From positions 1 to 47,755 of the IMG/VR virus record IMGVR_UViG_3300027675_000008: a DNA stretch of 47,755 bases; one strand, written 5' to 3'. Source of the stretch: a virus. The number at the start of each line of letters is the position of its first letter. Within the stretch, counting starts at the first letter, position 1. Shown piece by piece: positions 1 to 10,198 of the stretch. The notes beneath the pieces were generated by a model. It had not been told where the DNA came from. It searched no databases and saw only the letters and a program-made list of their open reading frames with translations. A program made the translations under genes and the position numbers.

Positions 1-93
1 TTCTCCTCTAGCTGGTTCCACAGGTCCATAGAACTACCTTCATCCCGTGTCATAGCACCGGGACCCATCTTCTTATTGCCCAGTCCAATATCA
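1..93. repeat. Terminal repeat, left copy
   Basis: This stretch recurs at 47663-47755 with 3 mismatches in 93 bases (window positions 78, 81 and 90). Both copies lie in the same frame of the giant minus-strand gene, and joining them there gives one uninterrupted reading frame. The simplest reading is that the window is a circular or terminally redundant genome whose ends overlap. Confidence 0.9.
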
Positions 94-3000
94 TAGGATA
101 GAGGTAGTGGTTCTTGTTCTGGGAAATCTGACCAATCTACTTCCTTACTAGCACTACCAATAAACTTACCATTCTTATCGAACCTATCAGGGTTCATTAC
201 TCCCTTATGACTTACGTGACTTCTCTCTGATGGGAGTTTAGTAGTTATGTCTTCTCTACTTACAATTACGCCTCTACCATCCTTAGTAGTGATGCTAACA
301 GCTCCTGAATTCCATCCAATGACTCGGCCAAACTGACCCTTCAAGTGAGGAAACTTCTCCAAGAACTCAGGAGTGAAATCTCCCTCAGTAATACCATGTA
401 TAGCATCCTGCTCCATATTGTGGATAATAGCTCGCTGGTCTACTAAGTCCTCCTCAGTCATACCAGTGTCAGGATCTACTATCTTCTTACGATCTCCTAG
501 CTTGTAGAATCCCGGTACATCCTGTGCATCTTCCCATTCTTCAATAGCCTTAGCTACATCAAATGGTTCCTTTTCTTTAAGTCCCATCTCAGGCAAGTCC
601 TGCTGTTCGCCTGGCTTAGCGATAGACCTACGGAATGTAGGTTCAACAGGAACAGGCATATCAGCTGATTGAATAGCTGCTTCAGGACCTACTTCAGCAG
701 CTTCCTTCTCCAGCTGAGTTAGTTTATAGCCAGCATAGTTAGCTAGCTTATTGGCTATATGAGCCAGTCTAGGATGGCTAGTGGTAAGACCTGCTCCCAT
801 TCTAAGTAAGTCATTATAATTTTCTTGAGCTTTCTGTACAGTATCAGCAGCATCTACCTTGTCCATAGATGCTCTGAAAATCACTGCCTGATCATTGTCT
901 ATCTGACTTGCCACATCGGGATCAATATTCAAGCTAGCAATGGATTCTCTAGACATATTCACTACACGCCGAGCTGCATAGTGAGCTAGTTCACTATATA
1001 TCTCTGCCGACTGTCTATCTCCTTCATCAGCTGCTAGTTCCGTTTGATCATCAAGATCTGCTACTAGTTGGTTAGTTTCAGCAACAGTTTTAGTCTCATT
1101 GATTCTATCCATCGTTGCTCTGATAACAACTTTAGTCTCATCAGGCAAGTTAAAATCATCAAGACCTGACAGTTCACTAATATCAGTTATAGCAGACTGT
1201 ACCTTAGCTACCGCAGGGATAGGTACTTCAGGTGGGGTAGGTGGAGCACTTGGATGTACAAGAGTACCCGGACCAGACCTATCTACTAGCTCCAGTTCTC
1301 CACTAGTAAGTCTGTCATTAATTTCTTTTAGTCTATCTCCATTCAATCTATCTTCCCACCAAGTTGCACCAGTTTCAGGATCAGACAATTCAACAGATTC
1401 ACCAGCCTTAATGAATCCCTCTGAACCCTGATTTCGTCCTACATTTCTTTCTTCAGATGGGAATATAGGTGTATTAGCCCAACCTAATACCTGTGAGTTG
1501 TCCATCTTAGTATTACGTACTGCTACATTAACGTCACCCGGACGTACAGCAGGCATCTGGTTGGGATCTTCCTCCCAATCTAGTGACTTCAAGAAGTGGT
1601 CAAACTCAATCCGTTCAAATACACTCATCTTATCGAGATCACGCCAGTTATTGGAATCCTTCATCCACTGTAGGTGTGCCTGTCCCTTAGGTCCATAGCT
1701 AGATGGATCAATTGGATGCGCGCCCATCATTCCAGTAGGTGTAGTAGGTCCAAATCCTGGAGTTACATTCTTCTCGCTATCAGCACCCCACGTAATGTTC
1801 ACCAACTCATCATCGGTGGGTTCTCGTCCGTTCTTCTGTACAAACTCCAGATATGCCTTGTTTACTGCTGCACTACCTGGTCCATTCTCCTGCTGTGGTC
1901 CTACAGGGAATGGGATTTCTAGTTGGTTAGGATCAGATGGTGTAATGTTCTGTACACCCTGCTGAGCACGCATGTCTCCAATACCCATTGGTGGTGGGTT
2001 AGGATTCGCGCGTGTAGGTCCAAATGGTAGACCGGGCTGTTCGTATACTTCAGTAGGCTGGTATGTTGGTGCCTGTACATTACCACTCTTAGGTGGCCAC
2101 TCTACATTACCCTCACGACCAGGTGCGCGTACATTGATGTTACCACCTGGCTGGCTGAAATTACGGAGAATATCATCTAGTTTAGGTACAGCAGCTGAAT
2201 TAATTTGTCTAGACTTATCAAGTGCAACATCATGTAGGGCACCAATAAGTTCAATATGATCCGGTGAATCACGTAGACTATAATCTCTAGAAATTTCAAG
2301 GTTATTGAGATTATCCCTAATTATTTCAGGATCAGTCTCATTCATTATCAGTGCTTCAGCTCGATCAAATAATTCCTGTACCTTGGGATCATCAGGAATA
2401 CCCTGACTTAACTGAGTACGTAAATCTTCCACTACATTGTGGAGATAAACTTTAGGAGCAGGGAATTGTGCTACTCTACCAGTAGGTTCACCAGCAACAG
2501 CACCACGTCGAATTGCTGCATCAATCTCCTGTTCAGTAGGTGGACGGCCTAGCATACGTTCAAGCTGAAGATACAGATTACTTACATCAGCTGAGCCAGG
2601 TCCACCCTTCTCAATCTTACCCGGTCCCTTTTCAGCTTCTCTAATACCCTTAGCCAACCTACTACGCCATGTCTCCCGACCCTTGAGTGGTGCAGGATTA
2701 ATCTTAGATGCGAGAGCCTTATATGATGCATCTGGAGCCTTACGACCATCCAGATACTTCATACGCGCCTTTAGATCCTGAATGAATGGATCTTGTGGCG
2801 GTGGTGGAGTGAATCCCTTAGGTAGCTGAACAGTCGGAGTTACTGGAGCCTGAGTGGGTACACCTACATTTGTACTAGATTCGGGAAGTCCAAATGGATT
2901 GGGTAAAACTTCTCCCTGAATATCAGCAGGTCTACCCTGTTCAAATCCACCACGACTATTGATTACAGCCTGATGCGCATCCTCCATCTTCTCCATCTGA

Positions 3001-4778
3001 GCATGATAGGCTTCACTTACTTCAGGTGGAGGTGTGAAAATTTGACCCGGACCAAGTAGTTCTTCCTGCTCACTAATCCATTCAGCATAACTATTCCTCA
3101 CCTCTTGCATCTTGTCATATGAGGCTTTAATTATAGGGTCAGTTTTACCCTCATAGACACTTAGATTACGCTGTGATCTAGCCCAATCCTCATTCTTATC
3201 TACTTCAGCCTGATTTCCTACTCGCTGTACTGGAGGCACATCAGCTACAATTGGACCCGCACTATCGAGTGCGCGCTGAATATCCCCTTCACTGGAGGTG
3301 ATATCATCCTTCCAACCTGGACTACCCGGTCCTTCAGTAGCAGGGAGAATCTCTCCTTCTAGTACATTCTTCTGAGGAGCCTCACCATATGGAGTAGAGC
3401 CAGCTAGTTCTGGATCACCTGCTCCACCCTTATTGAAGTTAGGATCAGTATAAACAAATGCATTCTCAGCAGGAGTATCAACAGTAGGCTCCTTAATGTA
3501 CTTATGCGCAACATCCTTACGGGCCATTTGGAAATAGCCCTCAGAACTGCGATCAACCATTACATAACCCTGATTACGCCATGCCTCAATAGATGCTATA
3601 TCAGGATTCTTGAGTGTGATTAGTTCATCTGCACCCTTAGGTCCGGGAGGCAATTGATTAGATTCAGGACCATTGTAAGTATAAGTAGGAGTATCATCAA
3701 ATGGTACATTTGCAGGACGTGGACCAGTTGGTGGTACATAGTTAGAGTTTACAGTCTTAGCTCCACCTGGAATATTACCAGTAAATAGTGGATTCCTAGC
3801 AGCTCTGTATGCCTGATATCCACGAGCACCTAGGCCGTGAGCTAGACCAAAGCCAAGACCAAGACCTGCACCAGTAGCACCAGAACCAATCCATTCATTA
3901 GCACCAGGAAGATTTAGATTACCAGTTTTATCCCAAATAGCCTTATCACGAATCATCTTACGCGCGGGCGCGTTAACTAGACCTTCAATACTACCAATAG
4001 TACTCTGTTCAACTGCATTAGCAAGTATCTTTCTAGCACTAGTTCCCTGAAGTCCCTTACCAAGTGGACCTACGGCAGCATTTACACCAGCTTCAAATAG
4101 AGTAGATCTCCAGTCCTGCGGCTTACCTGCATACCAATTGGCGATTGGATCAGTAATGAGTGTACCTGCTGCACTACCAGCAGACTGTCCAACCTTCATA
4201 CCAAGAGGCACAGTACCCGGTGCGGCAGGACCACCTAATAGTCCAGTACCACCACCGATAGCACCGCCAATAATACCACCAAGGAGAGGACCAGACTGTC
4301 TAATAACATTCTCTCCAGTGAACAGGTCTCTAAGACTAAACTCAGGATCAGACTGTTCATAGTCATCTGGATTAGTTGACTGTATTCCTTCAAAGTTACC
4401 AGGCTTAACTCCGAATGCAAAATCTGGCTTATAGTTAAATGAAGAATCTCCATACATACTCCCGCTGATACTAGGAGTTTCAGGAGGTTCATTAGCTAGG
4501 TTAGTACCTAGCATATCATATGATTTAGGCTTGAATGGATCGTTATTCTTTGGATTAAGCCACGGTACATTTTCATACGTGTCCGCGTATGGATTCTTCT
4601 CTTTTTCCGGTTGTACAGCCTCAACAGGAGCAGGTTCCTCTCCTGGAAAATCAGACCAATCTACCTGCCTCTCCTGAGTTTCATCAGGAAAATCTGACCA
4701 GTCTACGATAGGAGGCTGAGACTGTGCAATCTGATAGGCATTACGAGGGGATAGCGCGTTGTAAGTTCTGTTTGCCAT
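1..4778 (-). CDS. Giant virion-associated protein, N-terminal part (gene continues across the window junction)
   Basis: The frame opens at ATG 4778, sharing the A of the upstream stop (TAATG), and stays open to base 1. Joined through the terminal repeat to 44995-47755 it makes about 2,481 residues. The visible part begins MANRTYNALSPRNAYQ. It is rich in Pro, Glu and Gln linkers. The short motif VDWSDFP occurs near residues 25, 38 and 1545. A helix-GR-P-T-helix motif (for example MLGRPPTEQEIDAAIRRG and KNGREPTDDEL) recurs near residues 743, 983 and 1590. A Gly/Ala-rich stretch near residues 150-270 (GGIIGGAIGGGTGLLGG) could insert into membranes. As the last gene of the late block, next to other internal-protein-like genes, it resembles the very large internal or ejected proteins of podoviruses (T7 gp16-like role, or large polyvalent proteins). 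I see no protease, RNA polymerase or lysozyme motif. Confidence 0.85.
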   Translation of the reverse strand, partial: MANRTYNALSPRNAYQIAQSQPPIVDWSDFPDETQERQVDWSDFPGEEPAPVEAVQPEKEKNPYADTYENVPWLNPKNNDPFKPKSYDMLGTNLANEPPETPSISGSMYGDSSFNYKPDFAFGVKPGNFEGIQSTNPDDYEQSDPEFSLRDLFTGENVIRQSGPLLGGIIGGAIGGGTGLLGGPAAPGTVPLGMKVGQSAGSAAGTLITDPIANWYAGKPQDWRSTLFEAGVNAAVGPLGKGLQGTSARKILANAVEQSTIGSIEGLVNAPARKMIRDKAIWDKTGNLNLPGANEWIGSGATGAGLGLGFGLAHGLGARGYQAYRAARNPLFTGNIPGGAKTVNSNYVPPTGPRPANVPFDDTPTYTYNGPESNQLPPGPKGADELITLKNPDIASIEAWRNQGYVMVDRSSEGYFQMARKDVAHKYIKEPTVDTPAENAFVYTDPNFNKGGAGDPELAGSTPYGEAPQKNVLEGEILPATEGPGSPGWKDDITSSEGDIQRALDSAGPIVADVPPVQRVGNQAEVDKNEDWARSQRNLSVYEGKTDPIIKASYDKMQEVRNSYAEWISEQEELLGPGQIFTPPPEVSEAYHAQMEKMEDAHQAVINSRGGFEQGRPADIQGEVLPNPFGLPESSTNVGVPTQAPVTPTVQLPKGFTPPPPQDPFIQDLKARMKYLDGRKAPDASYKALASKINPAPLKGRETWRSRLAKGIREAEKGPGKIEKGGPGSADVSNLYLQLERMLGRPPTEQEIDAAIRRGAVAGEPTGRVAQFPAPKVYLHNVVEDLRTQLSQGIPDDPKVQELFDRAEALIMNETDPEIIRDNLNNLEISRDYSLRDSPDHIELIGALHDVALDKSRQINSAAVPKLDDILRNFSQPGGNINVRAPGREGNVEWPPKSGNVQAPTYQPTEVYEQPGLPFGPTRANPNPPPMGIGDMRAQQGVQNITPSDPNQLEIPFPVGPQQENGPGSAAVNKAYLEFVQKNGREPTDDELVNITWGADSEKNVTPGFGPTTPTGMMGAHPIDPSSYGPKGQAHLQWMKDSNNWRDLDKMSVFERIEFDHFLKSLDWEEDPNQMPAVRPGDVNVAVRNTKMDNSQVLGWANTPIFPSEERNVGRNQGSEGFIKAGESVELSDPETGATWWEDRLNGDRLKEINDRLTSGELELVDRSGPGTLVHPSAPPTPPEVPIPAVAKVQSAITDISELSGLDDFNLPDETKVVIRATMDRINETKTVAETNQLVADLDDQTELAADEGDRQSAEIYSELAHYAARRVVNMSRESIASLNIDPDVASQIDNDQAVIFRASMDKVDAADTVQKAQENYNDLLRMGAGLTTSHPRLAHIANKLANYAGYKLTQLEKEAAEVGPEAAIQSADMPVPVEPTFRRSIAKPGEQQDLPEMGLKEKEPFDVAKAIEEWEDAQDVPGFYKLGDRKKIVDPDTGMTEEDLVDQRAIIHNMEQDAIHGITEGDFTPEFLEKFPHLKGQFGRVIGWNSGAVSITTKDGRGVIVSREDITTKLPSERSHVSHKGVMNPDRFDKNGKFIGSASKEVDWSDFPEQEPLPLSYDIGLGNKKMGPGAMTRDEGSSMDLWNQLEE

Positions 4779-6241
4779 TAATTCACGTACCCCTTCCTTA
4801 TCGCCCACTCAATAGCTGCAGGACTTGGCCTTTTACCCTGACTACGCAACCATGCTTCAGCTCTTTGTGCTCTTGCAGGATCAGCACTAGCTAATGGAGT
4901 AGGAGTAGGAACACCGGGTGGTGTCGGAGTAGGTGGTGGAGCTACAGGAGGAGCAGCAGGTGGAGTAGGAGCAGCAGGAGTTGAACCATTAGGAACAGGT
5001 ACATAGTTAGGGAATACTCTCTTCCTAAGTGCATCATACCTGGCCTGAGCCGCAGATCTATCCCTGATTATACTAGATGCAGGTCTTTCATCGAAGTAAT
5101 ACTGACCATTATTACCTCTGATGATATAGTCTCTAGCATCAGGTTCATTAGCATATATTTCAGCAAGAGTATTCTGAGTATCTACCTTCTCAGCCTGTGG
5201 AGTCATAGGCTTTTCTACGGGATCACGCGGTTTACCAGTGATAGTGAATAGACTTCCTACCGGCTCGTCAGGACCGTCATCACCTTGTGGTTCTAGGTCA
5301 TCACCATCCCATACAAATCTATTACCCACACTGTCCTGCAATAGTTTAGGCGTAGCTTTTGATGCGGACGTACCCGCGCGTTTTACAGCAGCTTCTGCTC
5401 TAATACGTGCAGATTCAGTAGTTGCAGTCGCTCGGATACGCGCAATTCTCTCACCAGTTTCACGCTGAATCATGAGTCTTTCACGTTCAGGAATCTTCCC
5501 AGTGTCTCCAACGATTTCATTCTCTCTTGGATTAGCAGGATTCCATGCAATAGCCTTGGGACCAGAGAAATCAACCTTCCAGTTAGGATGAGTTGCGATG
5601 AAATCCTTAATTCTGAGACCTTCTACTCCAAGATCATATTTCTGATCATTAGCCCTGATAGTAGCACCAGTACGCCGGTTATAACCAAATCCAGTCAAAG
5701 CATTGGCTACTACTTGGCGTTCCTGAGTATTAGCAGTACCTTCTAGTTGTGCAGCCTTATAGAATGGTTCAGCTTTCTCCTTCCACTCAGCTACACCTCT
5801 GTAATATGGCCTCTGTAGTGTCTCGTCAATAGTCTTAGCGGGATCCTTAGAATTCAGACCATATCCAGCAGCGATGAATCTATCTGTCTTGGTAGGTACA
5901 TGACGCTGAGGAAATTCCTCCAACAGTCGATTATACCTATCTCTTGATGTAACATCGGGATTGTAGCTACCCTGAATAGCATTGATAAATTTACGTGCTT
6001 CTTCATCAGTATCCTTGTTAGGATCTACTGACACGTCCGCTAGTTTAGCTAGTCCAGGTGTAGGTGCTTCTTCTGGTTCCGGATTCTTAGGATCGTATGT
6101 AGCAGCATTCCGCTTCTGTCGAAGAGGCTGACTGAAGCTACCTCTATTATCTACGTTAGACTCTCCCCTATTCCGACTAGGAGTCAGTTTATCGTACCCA
6201 CCCATGAGTGACTGCATCCGAATCTGGCCTACGTCAATCAT
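4778..6241 (-). CDS. Putative internal virion protein (487 aa)
   Basis: The frame lies between the Gly-rich protein gene (3-base gap) and the giant gene (1-base overlap). The sequence is hydrophilic, with a predicted helical region RIRATATTESARIRAEAAVKR rich in Arg and Ala near residues 268-288, and a long Pro/Thr-rich linker (PTPPAAPPVAPPPTPTPPG) near residues 425-450. It ends with a small helix-turn-helix-like module, AWLRSQGKRPSPAAIEWAIR, which resembles the GRxPT modules in the giant neighbour. The N-terminus carries YDKLTPSR, similar to YDNLTPRR in the protein at 20888-21643. Function is inferred from position among internal or ejection proteins; no enzymatic motif was recognised. Confidence 0.8.
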   Translation of the reverse strand: MIDVGQIRMQSLMGGYDKLTPSRNRGESNVDNRGSFSQPLRQKRNAATYDPKNPEPEEAPTPGLAKLADVSVDPNKDTDEEARKFINAIQGSYNPDVTSRDRYNRLLEEFPQRHVPTKTDRFIAAGYGLNSKDPAKTIDETLQRPYYRGVAEWKEKAEPFYKAAQLEGTANTQERQVVANALTGFGYNRRTGATIRANDQKYDLGVEGLRIKDFIATHPNWKVDFSGPKAIAWNPANPRENEIVGDTGKIPERERLMIQRETGERIARIRATATTESARIRAEAAVKRAGTSASKATPKLLQDSVGNRFVWDGDDLEPQGDDGPDEPVGSLFTITGKPRDPVEKPMTPQAEKVDTQNTLAEIYANEPDARDYIIRGNNGQYYFDERPASSIIRDRSAAQARYDALRKRVFPNYVPVPNGSTPAAPTPPAAPPVAPPPTPTPPGVPTPTPLASADPARAQRAEAWLRSQGKRPSPAAIEWAIRKGYVN

Positions 6242-6244
6242 GGC

Positions 6245-7324
6245 TTATCGTCCTCTCCTACGCGCTTCTTCCGCGTATGGATCGTCTGCTCCACCAGTGG
6301 CTCCAGAGTATCCGAAGTTCTCACCACTAGGTCCAATAGGAGTAGTAGGCTGCTGCTTATTCCTATCACGAGTTACCGCATCAGTGATAGTACTAGCGAT
6401 ACCCATACCTTCTTTAGCAGCACCTGTAATCTTACCAATTCGATCCATAGTCTGGTCAAACTGACCGGGTGCCTGACTAGCTAGAATCTGACTATTCATT
6501 GTATTGTTGCCGAATGTACCACCCTGACCCACAATATCAATCAACTGGTCACCAAACTTACCAGCCATACCAGGAGTGGTACCATACATGAGTCTCATAC
6601 CAGTGAGTGCGTCCATACGGTCATCCATGTTAGCTCTACTAGCAGCGTTGGACGCGCCCGCATTAGATGAATCAGCACTCATCTGTGCATTAGCATTAAA
6701 CTTGCCTACTTCAAGATCCGCTGCAAGTCTCTGCTTTTCAATGTCCGACATACCCTCTAGACCCTTGAGACGACCTGTATTTCTAGCCTCAGCGAGTCCA
6801 GCTTCAACATTCTGTACAGCATCAGCACCTAGCTGACCCTGTTCACGTGCCATTCTACCCTGTAGGGCGAAGGCATTAGGTGAATAACCACCTTGTAGTG
6901 AACGCTGTCTACCTACTTCACGTTCAGCGTTAGCATACGCGGCTCGGATTGGACTAACTCCACGAGCGCGCATATTAGCTACGTCAGTGGGTGAATATCC
7001 ACCAGTGTTACTGAACTCTTCAAATCCTGTGTATGATTTGAATGGGTCCTTGTAACTGATAGTAGAAGGTCCCCACGTAGCTGCACCACCTCCCCCTCCA
7101 CCACCTCCTGCTCCACCTGCACCAGAGGCTATACCACGGTACTGATTCATGATATCAGTATAATCACCGTAGTTAGCCTCGGCTCCACGCGCGTAGTTCT
7201 GACCCATTAGGTCAGCTACTGGACCCTGTTGACCCTGATATCGCTGGACCTGCTGATTAATCTGGTTCTGATTCGTTCCACGAGGATCACCACCAGATGA
7301 TTCCTTTGTTTTATTTCCACCCAT
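6245..7324 (-). CDS. Gly-rich internal/DNA-ejection-like virion protein (359 aa)
   Basis: The start ATG has GAGG five bases upstream. The first 100 residues are low complexity, Gln/Asn-rich, with a run of Gly (SGAGGAGGGGGGGGAA, about residues 68-83). The middle (about residues 120-230) is predicted helical, with many Ala, Arg and Glu, including REVGRQRSLQGGYSPNAFALQGR. The tail is Pro/Gly-rich. This composition, and a place between tail and giant-protein genes, fit the core or ejection proteins of short-tailed phages. The family was not recognised by motif; the role is inference from context. Confidence 0.78.
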   Translation of the reverse strand: MGGNKTKESSGGDPRGTNQNQINQQVQRYQGQQGPVADLMGQNYARGAEANYGDYTDIMNQYRGIASGAGGAGGGGGGGGAATWGPSTISYKDPFKSYTGFEEFSNTGGYSPTDVANMRARGVSPIRAAYANAEREVGRQRSLQGGYSPNAFALQGRMAREQGQLGADAVQNVEAGLAEARNTGRLKGLEGMSDIEKQRLAADLEVGKFNANAQMSADSSNAGASNAASRANMDDRMDALTGMRLMYGTTPGMAGKFGDQLIDIVGQGGTFGNNTMNSQILASQAPGQFDQTMDRIGKITGAAKEGMGIASTITDAVTRDRNKQQPTTPIGPSGENFGYSGATGGADDPYAEEARRRGR

Positions 7325-7331
7325 GTGCGCC

Positions 7332-7703
7332 TCACAAATCTAGAATAAGTGACTTTCCTCGTGGCAATCTGAACCCGTTACGCATCAATCGTTTGCTATA
7401 CTTCTCATTCTGACTCCAGACAAACATCTGGTCATAGTCAGACTGCTTACAAACGAAAGTTGACGCGTCAAGAAGCTGATATAGTGCCTTAATCCTATCC
7501 TGTGGTAACCTGTCCATGTCCGTGATCGCGATACACTCAGCAATATCACGTACACCACCGATAGTTAAGACACCTTTATCATCTTCTACTACAAATGCAC
7601 ATATGAACTGCATGAAATCGGGTAAAAGGAACTCATATTTAAAGTGTTTTTCATGTAGTTCCTTCAATCTCTCTAGATCTGAAGGTTCAAAGGCTCGAAT
7701 CAT
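7332..7703 (-). CDS. GNAT-like acetyltransferase-fold protein (123 aa)
   Basis: It begins MIRAFEPSDLERLKELHEKH, the typical first strand and helix of GNAT proteins, and ends with a beta-type segment, MRNGFRLPRGKSLILDL. The central part holds VVEDDKGVLTIGGVRDIAE. The usual acetyl-CoA loop (Q/R-x-x-G-x-G/A) is not obvious, so activity may be lost. GNAT-fold proteins occur in the structural blocks of podoviruses, where they may be virion or head-maturation components. The gene starts two bases after the upstream stop and the downstream gene begins seven bases after its end, so it is part of the late operon. Confidence 0.75.
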   Translation of the reverse strand: MIRAFEPSDLERLKELHEKHFKYEFLLPDFMQFICAFVVEDDKGVLTIGGVRDIAECIAITDMDRLPQDRIKALYQLLDASTFVCKQSDYDQMFVWSQNEKYSKRLMRNGFRLPRGKSLILDL

Positions 7704-7705
7704 AG

Positions 7706-8059
7706 TTAGCTCGGTGTGTCAATACCAGCGAGTGCATTCCACAGAGTAGTAATCTGTGACTGAAGATCAATATCCGTAGCAGTACAAGTAGCCTTCTTCT
7801 CTACCTCATCATAGGTGGTAGTATTAACGATATTCACACCCATGACAATCTGAGGACCACCCTGAGTAGCAGCCTGTTGTGGACTTTGTACTACTCGCTG
7901 GGCATATCCTGCTCTACTCTGGTGATAAGGTTCACTACCTGCTTCACTAAGGATAGTACCAGCTACCATAGCGAGCATAGCCACAACACGCTCCATGAAT
8001 CCACCTGGTCCAGTGTCGCGTGTAAGTGCCATCTGTTTAACTGAAACTTCTACGGCCAT
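7706..8059 (-). CDS. Small virion/assembly protein of unknown function (117 aa)
   Basis: The ATG is preceded by a strong AAGGAG site. Residues 20-40 (FMERVVAMLAMVAGTILSEA) form a hydrophobic or amphipathic helix; the C-terminus (LQSQITTLWNALAG) is a second helix. Genes of this size and pattern are common downstream of tail-fibre genes in podoviruses. It could be a chaperone or minor structural protein. No enzymatic motif was seen. Confidence 0.75.
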   Translation of the reverse strand: MAVEVSVKQMALTRDTGPGGFMERVVAMLAMVAGTILSEAGSEPYHQSRAGYAQRVVQSPQQAATQGGPQIVMGVNIVNTTTYDEVEKKATCTATDIDLQSQITTLWNALAGIDTPS

Positions 8060-8068
8060 TGTGTCTCC

Positions 8069-10198
8069 TTAAACTATTCGGTAAGTGAAATGGACATACA
8101 TTGCTTGTGCACCGGCAGCGTATGTTGCCTTATACTGCACATAAACGTTAGCATATAATGTACTATCTATAACAGTACCAGTTTCCACACCTACATTAGT
8201 ACCCATAGATCCTGCTACTAGAGTACCGGAAGGTATATTAGAGGGAAATGGTAATGTCATATGAAAACCAGCAGTTCCCACGGCTGCTGCTTGAATAACA
8301 CCTTGTCCAGATATTGTTACTACACTACCTACCCTCATATAATTCAAGGGATAGAATGCTGCTGTAATGAGATTAGATAGATTACTAGTGGAAGGCTGAT
8401 AGGTACCATGTGCTAGTCCTGTATTGTTAGTAATACCAGCTACTGAAATCGTAGCACCAGTAAGTGCTCCACCGGCATTAATATTACTAGCACCAACATT
8501 TCCACCAGTTGCAATCGAACCACTAGTGTCAACTGTTACACTTCCACCAACATTAGCTGTTTCATCATCAGTTAAGAAATCAATCTTTACTGCTCCCCCA
8601 GTATGTACTAGTCGAGCCTTACGTGCATTAACTGATCGACTAGGATCATTAAGTACAACACCTGCCTGTGTTCCTCTTAGTTCTAATTGATTGGCTGCTT
8701 GACCAATACCAATTAGAGTTAATCTTTTACCTACCTGAACATCACCATTACGATAGAGAACTAGAGGTGTTGAATTAGCAGTATCTCCTGTATCATTCAA
8801 CATGTAAAAAACTAATTGTCCCTCACCCTGAGCTTGTATCTCAGAACGCTTCAAACCCGATAGTGCAGCAGTATTAATAAGAGTTAGACCAGGAGTTGAT
8901 CTACTAATAGTTTGTTTCTCGGTAAATACATTAGGCTGATTAGTCCATGCATTATTTAGAAGTGTATCACCTCCACCTATCTGATGCGTTGCCTGATGTG
9001 CTACTGCTCCACTAGTTGCATTGATCTTGAATTGACCAGCAACAGTAGTGTCAAAGGTAACATTAGTACCGGCTACTAGCCTTCTATGATTAGCTAATGA
9101 TGCTTCAGCAACCGTAGTAATGAATGATTCAAGTAACGCGGGCGTAGGTCCAATCGGTCCCTGTGGACCCTGTATACCCTGTGGTCCTTGGCTACCTGTT
9201 GCACCTGTTGCACCAGTATCGCCCTTTACACCTTGTGCGCCAGTGTCTCCCTTAACACCCTGCGGACCTTGTGAACCAGTAGCACCAGTTGGCCCAGCAG
9301 GACCGGGTACAGTTGATGCAGGACCAGTTGCACCAGTAGCGCCCGTATCACCTTTAACACCTTGTGGACCCTGACTACCTGTAGCACCTGTTAAACCTAT
9401 TGGTCCCTGTGGTCCTACATCTCCTTCAGGACCTTCTGGACCTACAGGTCCTACTTCACCCTGTATACCTTGTGGACCTTCAGGACCAGTTAAACCTATT
9501 TCACCCTGTGGACCTGCTGGACCTATAGGACCGGGTACAGTAGAAGGATCACCTTTTGGACCCTCTGGACCGGTTAATCCTATAGGGCCTTGTGGACCTG
9601 TATCTCCTATATCACCCTTTGGTCCTTCAGGTCCGGGTACACCTTGTGGACCAGTCTCACCTATTGGACCTTGTGCACCTGTAGGACCTATAGGACCTTG
9701 TGGACCAGTGCTTCCGGTAACACCTGTAGCACCTGTAGGACCAGCTACACCCTGTGGCCCCGGAGGACCTACTGGACCTACTGGACCCTGTGGTCCTTCT
9801 GGTCCTTGAATTGGTCCTAAATCAACCCATGAATCTCCGTCCCACATCCATAGGTGACTAGTATCCTCAGCCACCCACGCATCACCTATTGCAGCACCAG
9901 ATGGTAAATCACCAGCAGAAGGTACACTACCCTTAATATTTACACCTGTTCCTGCTGGTCCCTCTGGTCCTGGTGGACCTGGTGGGCCGGGTACTCCACC
10001 TTCTCCCGGTTTACCCGGAGGACCTGGTGCTCCAGAACCTACATTACTTAGTTTCTCAGTTTGGACAGCCTGATACTGAACTAGTCTATCAATTAGTGTC
10101 TGTAAAAGTTGGTATACTGCATTTTCAGCCTGAGTAGTGGCCAAAACTCCCTTCAAATCAGCAAATGAAGGCTCTACCTTAGGTGATTGAAAGGCCAT
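8069..10198 (-). CDS. Collagen-like tail fibre (709 aa)
   Basis: The N-terminal ~50 residues ([20 protein letters not shown]) form a helix likely to attach to the virion. Gly-X-Y repeats follow from about residue 55 to 85 and from about 130 to 355, many as GPxGPxG or GPTGATG. They are interrupted near residues 90-130 by a segment containing [20 protein letters not shown] and [15 protein letters not shown], as in other phage fibres. After residue 360 comes a non-collagen beta-rich head ([26 protein letters not shown], and a C-terminal segment ending [10 protein letters not shown]) that probably trimerises and contacts the host. The start overlaps the preceding stop (TAATG). Collagen triple helices in phage fibres are well known; the receptor is unknown. 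Confidence 0.92.
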   Translation of the reverse strand: MAFQSPKVEPSFADLKGVLATTQAENAVYQLLQTLIDRLVQYQAVQTEKLSNVGSGAPGPPGKPGEGGVPGPPGPPGPEGPAGTGVNIKGSVPSAGDLPSGAAIGDAWVAEDTSHLWMWDGDSWVDLGPIQGPEGPQGPVGPVGPPGPQGVAGPTGATGVTGSTGPQGPIGPTGAQGPIGETGPQGVPGPEGPKGDIGDTGPQGPIGLTGPEGPKGDPSTVPGPIGPAGPQGEIGLTGPEGPQGIQGEVGPVGPEGPEGDVGPQGPIGLTGATGSQGPQGVKGDTGATGATGPASTVPGPAGPTGATGSQGPQGVKGDTGAQGVKGDTGATGATGSQGPQGIQGPQGPIGPTPALLESFITTVAEASLANHRRLVAGTNVTFDTTVAGQFKINATSGAVAHQATHQIGGGDTLLNNAWTNQPNVFTEKQTISRSTPGLTLINTAALSGLKRSEIQAQGEGQLVFYMLNDTGDTANSTPLVLYRNGDVQVGKRLTLIGIGQAANQLELRGTQAGVVLNDPSRSVNARKARLVHTGGAVKIDFLTDDETANVGGSVTVDTSGSIATGGNVGASNINAGGALTGATISVAGITNNTGLAHGTYQPSTSNLSNLITAAFYPLNYMRVGSVVTISGQGVIQAAAVGTAGFHMTLPFPSNIPSGTLVAGSMGTNVGVETGTVIDSTLYANVYVQYKATYAAGAQAMYVHFTYRIV

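Noticed and set aside
1-4778. N4-type virion RNA polymerase in the giant protein
   Set aside because: No credible DxxGR/K-xxx-xxx-YG/HDS-type polymerase motifs were seen; a chance YLDGRK is not enough.
9120-9820. Pro/Cys/Trp-rich plus-strand frames opposite the fibre gene
   Set aside because: They are antisense copies of the collagen repeat codons.
9120-10060. CRISPR-like short repeats
   Set aside because: The repeats are in-frame GGn CCn codons of a collagen-like fibre, without constant repeat and spacer lengths.
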